This document shows, piece by piece, positions 53,348 through 59,496 of a stretch of 64,000 nt of DNA. Under the pieces are notes generated by a model that saw nothing but the letters and a program-made list of their open reading frames with translations, did not search any database and was not told the origin of the DNA. Origin of the DNA: an uncultured Collinsella sp. (GTDB lineage Bacteria > Actinomycetota > Coriobacteriia > Coriobacteriales > Coriobacteriaceae); assembly GCA_937950415.1 (NCBI GenBank), contig CALFDL010000227.1, positions 1-64,000 of the forward strand, given 5' to 3'. The position numbers and the translations under genes are program-made. Position 1 is the stretch's first letter. Every line of letters begins with the position of its first letter.

Positions 53348-53950
53348 CTATTTATTGTTCGTTGCCTGGTTGACGGCTGTTTTCATCTCGTCGATCACTT
53401 CTTGCGGAAGCTCTTTCGTGGACGTGTATTCTTCGTATTCGGGGGTGTCCGAACCGGCTTTGAAGGAATACTTTCCGTTACCCGAATCCGCCGGTCTCCA
53501 TGCCTTTCCCGCAGTGTAGGGGACGGCATGTGCCGTGACGTGCGCTCCGATGGGGATATTGAAATTTCCGAGCGAATAGGTCGCAAAGTATCCTTTCAAG
53601 GACGATTTCGTCTGGATGCCCCAGGCCCACGCGCGTTTGCTCTGGGGGACGGCCGAGGAGGGGGCTTCATAGAACCAGACCTCGACTTCGCCGTTGAACC
53701 CGTTGGCACGCAGGGACTTGACGGCCGCGGTCGCGATTGCGAGTCCGGGGTCATCGGAGTTCTTCGCGACAAGGAGGTTCTGCGACGCCATGGTGGCGTC
53801 CCTGGCTGCGGAGCAGTCATTTGTCTGGGAGTTCTGTTGGTCGAGGGCTGCGGAGAGCTCGAATGCGAAACCGAGTGCGATGAGGAGCACGAGCATGATG
53901 ATGACGTTCAGGATGCTGATTGCGCCGGATTCGCTGCGAACGCGCGTCAT
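53348..53950 (-). CDS. Tad-cluster pseudopilin-like protein (TadF/G-type)
   Basis: A 200-residue protein with a short basic start (MTRVRSESGAISILNVIIM), a single N-terminal membrane helix, and an extracellular beta-rich domain. The ESGAI start of the helix fits TadE/TadF-type minor pilins. Its ATG overlaps the stop of the upstream gene (ATGA). Likely a minor pilin or pilus assembly factor. Confidence 0.75.
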   Translation of the reverse strand: MTRVRSESGAISILNVIIMLVLLIALGFAFELSAALDQQNSQTNDCSAARDATMASQNLLVAKNSDDPGLAIATAAVKSLRANGFNGEVEVWFYEAPSSAVPQSKRAWAWGIQTKSSLKGYFATYSLGNFNIPIGAHVTAHAVPYTAGKAWRPADSGNGKYSFKAGSDTPEYEEYTSTKELPQEVIDEMKTAVNQATNNK

Positions 53951-54435
53951 CGCGACACCTCCATCTTCTCGGAAACCGGGACCTCCACTTTGATCGTTTT
54001 CGACATCTTGATACCGTCGAAGCTGCCGACCGAAATCAGGGTCGGGATTTTATAGTCGACGGTCGATTCGAGAAGCGCCGTGGTGCTTGATTTCGAGATG
54101 GTCGTGATACCCGTGGAACCGGAATCGGTGACGGTGGCCTCATCGGACCTGTCCGAATAGGAGACCTTGGAGTTCGTCACGGTGATGTTGTTCTTGACGA
54201 TACCCGGCGTGTTCGATGCGAGTTCATCCTTTACCGCCTGGTTTACGTTTCCGGATGCGATTGCGGCGGAGAAATCGGACTTCATCGCGGCCGACTCGAT
54301 TGCGGCGCTCATTGCGGTGCCCTCATATGCTATCAGGCAAACTTGGATAAGGCAGAATGCGAGGACGATGAGCATGGGGAGGACGATGGCGGCCTCGAGG
54401 ACTTCCGAGCCTCTTTCAGAATGGGTCCTTACCAC
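53947..54435 (-). CDS. TadE-like minor pilin
   Basis: A 162-residue protein starting with GTG (VVRTHSERGSEVLEAAIVLP), placed 9 bases after GGAGG and overlapping the upstream stop. The motif ERGSEVLEAAIVLPMLIVLAF is the TadE membrane helix signature. The outer part is small and Ser/Thr-rich. The long upstream extension of the open frame is only the shadow of the upstream gene. Confidence 0.8.
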   Translation of the reverse strand: MVRTHSERGSEVLEAAIVLPMLIVLAFCLIQVCLIAYEGTAMSAAIESAAMKSDFSAAIASGNVNQAVKDELASNTPGIVKNNITVTNSKVSYSDRSDEATVTDSGSTGITTISKSSTTALLESTVDYKIPTLISVGSFDGIKMSKTIKVEVPVSEKMEVSR

Positions 54436-54944
54436 GAGGACGCACCTCCTTCCACTGTTGCATCCTTTAACTCCACGGCGTTGGATTCGATCGTCATGCC
54501 GCCTCCGAACCCTCCGGCGGCATAGATTGCATCGCCGAGGACGGTCTGTGGCTGGATGGTCACGGATACGGTCGCGGTGCATTTCCGGGTGGAGACATTC
54601 GACTCCCTGTCCGTATAGGACGATCCGTTTGAATCGGGAATCCGGTGCGTGTACGCTTCCCTCTCGGCATCCGAGACATCTGTCTTGATCTTCATGTTTT
54701 CAGCGAAAAAAGAGGAGGCGGCATTTGCGGCCGCCTCCTTAGCTGATGAGGCATCGCCGGCGGGGTTTACGGCGAGCTCTCGGGCGGCTGCATGGGCGGC
54801 GTTGTCGACAGCGGTTGTCGCCGCTGAAATCTGGCCGAATTCCATGGCAGCCATGGCAAAAATCAGGAGGAACGGGACACCGAGCGCAAATTCGATGATT
54901 GCGGCGCCCGATTCGGACTCCGGTTTCTTGAAGATGCCTTTCAC
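54429..54944 (-). CDS. TadE-like minor pilin
   Basis: A 171-residue protein with GTG start behind AAGGAGG. ESESGAAIIEFALGVPFLLI is the TadE-type helix; the outer part is Ala-rich and helical at first (DNAAHAAARELAV). First of three overlapping minor-pilin genes, which probably form a complex initiating or priming the Flp pilus. Confidence 0.85.
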   Translation of the reverse strand: MKGIFKKPESESGAAIIEFALGVPFLLIFAMAAMEFGQISAATTAVDNAAHAAARELAVNPAGDASSAKEAAANAASSFFAENMKIKTDVSDAEREAYTHRIPDSNGSSYTDRESNVSTRKCTATVSVTIQPQTVLGDAIYAAGGFGGGMTIESNAVELKDATVEGGASSW

Positions 54945-54994
54945 GTCCTGTTCCTCCTTGGTTGCAGAATTCTCGATTCTCGAAACAAATACCT

Positions 54995-55011
54995 TAGTAG
55001 TATGGTATTAT
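54995..55011 (+). promoter_or_regulatory. Forward TAGTA-type promoter facing the flp gene end
   Basis: TAGTAGTATGGTATTAT with a following GAAAGGAGG ribosome site and TTG, pointing straight into the stop codon of the reverse flp gene at 55036. Confidence 0.5.
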
Positions 55012-55035
55012 GCTATCAGAGAGAAAGGAGGTTGA

Positions 55036-55278
55036 CTACGCCTTCGGGTTCGTGCCGGGCTTGATGTTGCCGGCGGAGTTGCTGGCGGCGTTGCGGGCGC
55101 CGTCGAACCACTTGGTGATGGACGTGCCGGTCTTGTCCATCTGGTCGCGCATCTGGTTGCCGAAGGCGATCAGAGCGGCGCCGATCACGACGGCGACAAT
55201 GGCAACGATGACGTACTCGACGGTGTCGGCGCCGCCGGCGATCTCACCGGCATAAACGCGATTGCGGATAGAATTCAT
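55036..55278 (-). CDS. flp: Flp major pilin
   Basis: An 80-residue prepilin starting MNSIRNRVYAGEIAGG behind GGAAGGAG. Cleavage is expected after GG, giving ADTVEY (Glu5-Tyr6) and a membrane helix VIVAIVAVVIGAALIAFG, then a short amphipathic tail (FDGARNAASNSAGN). It is the small structural subunit of the Tad pilus and the parent of the two larger pilin fusions at 8175 and 14630. Confidence 0.92.
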   Translation of the reverse strand: MNSIRNRVYAGEIAGGADTVEYVIVAIVAVVIGAALIAFGNQMRDQMDKTGTSITKWFDGARNAASNSAGNIKPGTNPKA

Positions 55279-55383
55279 GGGAATTCTCCTTCCTTTGCGG
55301 ACGGTTACAGAAACTCTATTCTCAGTTGTTCCTCGCAGATCGGCTACCTCTAACTTCTCTGCGGGGGACAACGGGATAGACTG

Positions 55384-56415
55384 CTACATGATACACCCAA
55401 GTGGCACGCCGGTGCAAAGCCAGACGAGCAGGAAAGGCCCCATGGGTACGCGGGTTTTAAGGGTGATCTCTTTCGCACGGTAGCGGGGGATGTAGTTGGC
55501 GAGCATGGCGATGCACATCGCGCCCATGCCGTATACCGTGCCGTGGAACCCGCATGCCGTCGCGATCGCGGGGACGAGCCTGCGGTCGCCGGCACCGACT
55601 GCATCGGCGCCGCCGGTGATGCGGAAAAGATGGTTGGTGATGGCGAAAATCGCATAGATACCCACACCGCACAGCAGGTTGCCGATCAATCCGCTTACAC
55701 CGCCGTGCCCGAACGCCGTGAGTACGGCGAGAGGGTACGTGGCGATAGACAGGCCGAAGGGCAGAACGCGTGAGCGCTGGTCGCACATCGCGCCGACTGC
55801 CGTGACGAGAATCGAGGTAATCCCGCCGAGAAGAAAGAGCAGCGGGGAGTGGAGGTTGCCGGTCATCCCGACATAGCAGGTCGCGGCGGTACCGAGGCCG
55901 ACGGCAAGGGAAAGCATGGCAGAGGTCATCTTGGAGACCGGTGCGACGTATCGGGCACGGTACTCCTCGACGGTCTCATAATCATCGAGATTCACGCCGT
56001 CTGGCATGCGGCTGCCCGTCTCGATAAGCGCCTCGACTTTCTCACGCATGAGTTCCTTGGTGCGGACGAGCCTCATGGCATCGAGCCACCAAATCGCAAG
56101 ATCCCGTTCCTCACGTTTCTCGGCGCGTTTGCTCGGTTCGCGGTCGGGATTCTCCGCCTTGAACTTCTTGTAGACTTCAAGGTTCTCATCCCACCAGGAA
56201 AGGATCGCATCGCGCTTGCGACCGAGGATACGCCCGCTGATACAGGGGAGGGCGAGGGCGCACACGCAGCCCGTCAAGCCGCCTGCGGCGATAGCCGCGA
56301 GGGGCGATTTTGTGAGCATACCGATAGTAATGGTGAGGGTTTCGCTTGCAGCGAGGACGGCGATAGGAGTCGCGTCATATGCCTCCCCACAAGAGGGCTT
56401 CATGGTTTCATTCAT
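55384..56415 (-). CDS. Prepilin peptidase, A24 family (TadV/CpaA-type), long form
   Basis: A 343-residue membrane protein starting MNETMKPSC behind AAAGGAAAG. Two helices near 22-62 precede a soluble insert of about 100 residues rich in Arg/Glu. The C-terminal half is the A24 aspartyl peptidase: the first Asp in AMCDQRSRVLPFG and the second in GAGDRRLVPA. It removes prepilin leaders, here probably from all Flp-like proteins. It is longer than typical TadV (about 150-170 residues) because of the N-terminal extension. Confidence 0.82.
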   Translation of the reverse strand: MNETMKPSCGEAYDATPIAVLAASETLTITIGMLTKSPLAAIAAGGLTGCVCALALPCISGRILGRKRDAILSWWDENLEVYKKFKAENPDREPSKRAEKREERDLAIWWLDAMRLVRTKELMREKVEALIETGSRMPDGVNLDDYETVEEYRARYVAPVSKMTSAMLSLAVGLGTAATCYVGMTGNLHSPLLFLLGGITSILVTAVGAMCDQRSRVLPFGLSIATYPLAVLTAFGHGGVSGLIGNLLCGVGIYAIFAITNHLFRITGGADAVGAGDRRLVPAIATACGFHGTVYGMGAMCIAMLANYIPRYRAKEITLKTRVPMGPFLLVWLCTGVPLGCIM

Positions 56416-56587
56416 AAACACGCACTTTCCTTTTGGTGTTTCTCTTGGGCTATTATACCGACTTCGTCTCATAATTCAATGCGCAGATGTCACGAGATTA
56501 TTATTTATTTTCTCCTCTCATCGGTTCCCTTCTTTGTCGGCATGAGCGGATATCAATCCTATCGCAATAGGGACGGGGCGGGGTGAA

Positions 56588-56605
56588 GTGGTAGAATCTT
56601 ACAAA
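56588..56605 (+). promoter_or_regulatory. Conserved promoter GTGGTAGAATCTTACAAA, copy 3
   Basis: Identical over 18 bases to the copies at 6547 and 40825, about 40 bases before the ArdA-like start. A small hairpin (CCTAT-CGCA-ATAGG) lies upstream. Confidence 0.75.
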
Positions 56606-56641
56606 AGCAATCCTACGGTTCATAGAGTAGAAGGGACGGCC

Positions 56642-57457
56642 ATGGAACAGGACTTCACGAAAGGCCTGAGCGTATGCATCGGGAATTACGGTTACTACAA
56701 CGAGGGCGAGCTCCACGATACGTGGATCACCTTGCCGAAGACGGAATCGGAGATTCGGGATTTTCTCCACCTCAACCGCCTGCAAGATCCGCTGCACGAG
56801 GAAATCTATATCTCTGATTATGATGGCGTCCCCTTCGGCACGAGGCTGCTCTTCAACGAGTTTTGCCATCTCGAGGACTTGAACCTGCTTGCGAAGCAGC
56901 TCGTCACGGCAAACCCAGCCGATCTGGAGAAGGTGGGCGCATGGATTCAGGCGAATGACACCCCTGAAAGTCTTGTTGGGCTTATGAATCTCATCGAGCA
57001 GGCCGACGATATCCCGTTTTACAGCTGGGGATACGATGGTGCTTACGACAAGGATGAGTTCGGTAATATGATCTATACCACGATGTCACCGGAGAAAAAC
57101 TACGGGCACGAGATGGTTGAGCAGAATGAGGAGCTGAAGCGTATCCTTGACAGTTCGAGTCAGATTGAAAGCGCCTTTGACTATGAGAAATACGGGCGGG
57201 CTTACACCGAAGGTGGTGAAGTCACCGTTCTTGAGGACGGCTATATCGATAACTGCGCTGACGGACCGGACGAAGATTATTATGACCGTGACGAGTTGGT
57301 TTCCCTTATCGGCGACCGTTATGATGCGCAGTATCCTGCGGGCTCGTCCAAAACGGCGGACCGCAGCCTGGGACATAAACAGGAAGTCAGCCGCAATGCC
57401 TCCGAATTGCTCAATGACGGGAAACAGGCTATGGAGACTCCATCCCAGGAGCATTAA
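56642..57457 (+). CDS. ArdA-like antirestriction protein with tail box
   Basis: A 271-residue acidic protein. The N-terminal part (LSVCIGNYGYYNEGELHDTWI, then EIYISDYDGVPFG) matches ArdA, a DNA mimic that blocks type I restriction enzymes. Residues 80-160 are helical (EDLNLLAKQLV...LVGLMNLIEQADDIPFY), also ArdA-like. ArdA is usually about 165-180 residues; the extra C-terminal 90 residues end in the box DRSLGHKQEVSRNASELL (L243 to L257), 14 residues from the end. ATG at 56642 is chosen because the longer frame starts inside the promoter. Confidence 0.8.
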   Translation: MEQDFTKGLSVCIGNYGYYNEGELHDTWITLPKTESEIRDFLHLNRLQDPLHEEIYISDYDGVPFGTRLLFNEFCHLEDLNLLAKQLVTANPADLEKVGAWIQANDTPESLVGLMNLIEQADDIPFYSWGYDGAYDKDEFGNMIYTTMSPEKNYGHEMVEQNEELKRILDSSSQIESAFDYEKYGRAYTEGGEVTVLEDGYIDNCADGPDEDYYDRDELVSLIGDRYDAQYPAGSSKTADRSLGHKQEVSRNASELLNDGKQAMETPSQEH

Positions 57458-57485
57458 CCGAAAACGGCATATGGAGCCATACCGA

Positions 57486-57535
57486 GAAAGTCCCTTGCAC
57501 GGGTTAACGTGCGGGGGACTTTCCCTCTTTTGGAA
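57486..57535. terminator. Bidirectional terminator between convergent tagged genes
   Basis: GAAAGTCCC...GGGACTTTC with inner CAC/GTG pairing; the loop includes the stop codon of the reverse gene. Confidence 0.75.
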
Positions 57536-58013
57536 GATCAATCTTTAAGCGTTCATCGTCGAGCCGGTGATGGGAGACCTTGCACTTCATGGCTTTGGAA
57601 TTCAGGCCTTGTTGCATCTTGAATCCAACGGCATCGAGGATTTCCTGTTCCGTGCACTGTGAGATATCGGATACGGCGGCGATCGTCGCGCCGCATCCCG
57701 GAAGTTCGAGTTGCTTGGGACCGGTGAGGAGTCGATGCCCGATCGGCCCTTTCCGGTCGATTTCGGTAACTTGGAGTGCGCCGTCCTGCCTGGTACTCCG
57801 TGTCAGAACCGAATAGTATTTGCTGGAGTCTCCGCAAAAACAGGCGAGATCGAGGCGACCTGACAGGACGGCGTTGTAGACTTTCTCGCCGATTCCCCTA
57901 TTTTGGAGATAGAGTTCTTTATACCTATCGTTTTTGGGGTTCTTAAGTCGAGCGATCGCGGCTTCGTGCAGGGAGGCCAGCCTGTAAGTTTGGATAACCG
58001 GACGAGCACTCAT
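57504..58013 (-). CDS. Unknown protein, second of a tandem paralogous pair
   Basis: A 169-residue soluble protein, clearly homologous to the 58010-58528 product over its whole length (shared YYSVLTRS...DGALQVTEIDRKGPIGHR). The C-terminus has a diverged box (GLNSKAMKCKVSHHRL, L137 to L151), 18 residues from the end, at the same aligned place as in its partner. Its ATG overlaps the upstream stop (ATGA). Family not recognised. Confidence 0.75.
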   Translation of the reverse strand: MSARPVIQTYRLASLHEAAIARLKNPKNDRYKELYLQNRGIGEKVYNAVLSGRLDLACFCGDSSKYYSVLTRSTRQDGALQVTEIDRKGPIGHRLLTGPKQLELPGCGATIAAVSDISQCTEQEILDAVGFKMQQGLNSKAMKCKVSHHRLDDERLKIDLPKEGKSPAR

Positions 58014-58528
58014 CGGAAATCACGCCCATCAAAGTTTTCTAGCCCTTCGCGATTGCGCGCGGCTTCAAGCTGTTTGCTGCCCTCCCTGCCGATGGCGACC
58101 TTTTCCTTCAGGCTTCGATCGCCCTTCTGTGTGAATCCGATCGCCTGCAGGATGTCCCGTTCATTGCATTTCGAGATGTCGGGAACGGCGGCGAGGACGG
58201 CACCGTATCCCGGAAGATCGAGCATCTTCTGGTTCGTAAGCCGGCGATGCCCGATCGGTCCCTTGCTGTCGATATCCGTGAGCTGCAGGGAGCCTTCCTG
58301 TTTCGGGCTACGCGTAAGGATGGAGTAGTAGCGACCGTCTTCCGTTCCGCGGAAAGCTACGAGGTCAATTTTTCTATCAAGAATTGCGCTGTACAATCTG
58401 TCGCCGACTGCGCGGTTCTTTTCATACCATTCTTCAAACCTGGTATCTTCCAAATCGAAATACCCGGCGAGCGCCACCTCATCCAGGCGCAACAGCTCAT
58501 ACGTTTCGATTCCGCTTCGATTCATCAT
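58010..58528 (-). CDS. Unknown tail-box protein, first of a tandem paralogous pair
   Basis: A 172-residue soluble protein: helical N-terminal part (EVALAGYFDLEDTRFEEWYEKN), central beta-rich block (GRYYSILTRSPKQEGSLQLT, KGPIGHRRLT), then a helix and the box DRSLKEKVAIGREGSKQL (L140 to L154), 18 residues from the end. It is preceded by a 28-codon leader frame overlapping its start and by the conserved promoter at 58625. No enzyme motif recognised. Confidence 0.78.
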   Translation of the reverse strand: MMNRSGIETYELLRLDEVALAGYFDLEDTRFEEWYEKNRAVGDRLYSAILDRKIDLVAFRGTEDGRYYSILTRSPKQEGSLQLTDIDSKGPIGHRRLTNQKMLDLPGYGAVLAAVPDISKCNERDILQAIGFTQKGDRSLKEKVAIGREGSKQLEAARNREGLENFDGRDFR

Positions 58529-58611
58529 CGCACATCACCCGAAAGGCAGGAAGTGCCCTTTACTTTGTTTGCTTGTCTTAAGTTGTCACCGATCACGGTT
58601 AAATCCCCCAT
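58525..58611 (-). CDS. Possible 28-codon leader peptide
   Basis: ATG at 58611 opens a frame (MGDLTVIGDNLRQANKVKG...) whose TGA overlaps the ATG of the next gene by four bases. A weak AAAGAA site precedes it. The next gene has no good ribosome site of its own, so coupling through this leader would explain its translation. Confidence 0.45.
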   Translation of the reverse strand: MGDLTVIGDNLRQANKVKGTSCLSGDVR

Positions 58612-58624
58612 TTCTTTATTTTTC

Positions 58625-58642
58625 TTTGTAAGATTCTACCAT
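58625..58642 (-). promoter_or_regulatory. Conserved promoter, copy 4 (17 of 18 bases)
   Basis: ATGGTAGAATCTTACAAA on the minus strand, ahead of the tandem tagged pair. Confidence 0.75.
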
Positions 58643-58650
58643 CTCTCATC

Positions 58651-58680
58651 AAAAAAGGGGCACCCATAGCCGGATGCCCC
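58651..58680 (-). terminator. Terminator after the coupling-protein-like gene
   Basis: On the minus strand GGGGCATCC...GGGTGCCCC followed by T6, just upstream of the next promoter. Confidence 0.8.
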
Positions 58681-58704
58681 AAAGAGAAGAGTGCCAGAAA
58701 AATC

Positions 58705-58753
58705 AATCAGCGAGCCCTGGCGAGCAGATCATAGGTGCCGTCAGGCACCGCAT
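58705..58753 (-). repeat. Dispersed hairpin element, copy 4
   Basis: The minus strand reads GCGGTGCC-TGAC-GGCACC, TATGATC, TGCTCGCCAGGGCTCGCTGAT. Here it lies in the 3' region of the 58805 gene, before the terminator. Confidence 0.8.
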
Positions 58754-58804
58754 GAATAGCGCATCGCCATGCGAATCGCTGGCATATCGATTCGGCTTGC
58801 AGGT

Positions 58805-59284
58805 CTAGCCGACAAGCGGCCTATCGACCATAGCGGACAACTTGGCGTACAGATCCAGCTCGACGGAGATTGCCGTCTCACCGTAGGCGATGGCCTGGAA
58901 CATGCGGTACCGCTTCAGCCCCAGGTCCTCCTCGACAGTCGCGCCGTCGGCCTCGATCTTGTCATAGGCAGCCTTGATCGAGGGCATATCCTGATCCTCG
59001 TTATGGCTGATGTCGTTCTGCAGAAGATCTACGAGACCCTGCATGCTCATCGAATCGCCGCCCTGGCGATAGAGCAGGCAGACACACGCATCGAGAAGCA
59101 TGGCGCGAGCCGTCGCGAAAAGGTCCCCGCTTTTCTTGATGACATCTGCATCCAAGCCATGTGAGATGCACCCCGCCAGCACCAAGGCGTCCTCCTGGCA
59201 GGAAATGAACGAAAACGGGTTATAGTTCATAGTCAAACCAACCGTAGTTTCCTCGCTCTTAACGGCTTCGGTCTTTTCTTCCAT
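58805..59284 (-). CDS. Stand-alone relative of the VirD4/TraG all-alpha domain
   Basis: A 159-residue acidic helical protein. MNYNPFSFISCQEDALVLAG, then FATARAMLLDACVCLLYRQGG, GLVDLLQND and a final ELDLYAKLSAM match the order of conserved helices in the all-alpha domain of Gram-positive type IV coupling proteins (YNPFxYI, FWxxAExxLLxALIxY). The ATPase domain is absent on both sides, and the gene has its own ribosome site (AGAAAGGAA). In coupling proteins this domain helps select cargo. It may be a free adaptor or a decoy; the relationship is read by eye and needs a profile search. Confidence 0.5.
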   Translation of the reverse strand: MEEKTEAVKSEETTVGLTMNYNPFSFISCQEDALVLAGCISHGLDADVIKKSGDLFATARAMLLDACVCLLYRQGGDSMSMQGLVDLLQNDISHNEDQDMPSIKAAYDKIEADGATVEEDLGLKRYRMFQAIAYGETAISVELDLYAKLSAMVDRPLVG

Positions 59285-59496
59285 AATGAAATTCCTTTCT
59301 ATCGATCTCCGGCTTCTGCTTGGACATCATTTACTGACTGCATTGTGGTCAATTGTATCAAACCGATCGCGGAAACCATCGGCTGTCGCATTAGTCAAAG
59401 TTCCACGGGTTACCGGTTACGATTCCGTTGACGCTATCCGAATAACCGAAATTGGTCCTGTCAGAAAGGCCATCGTTTAAAGTTGGGAGTCCCGAA

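Noticed and set aside
53947..54582. Longer reading of the TadE-like gene
   Set aside because: The first 49 residues are the shadow of the upstream minor-pilin gene. A GTG behind GGAGG at 54435 fits the TadE helix position.
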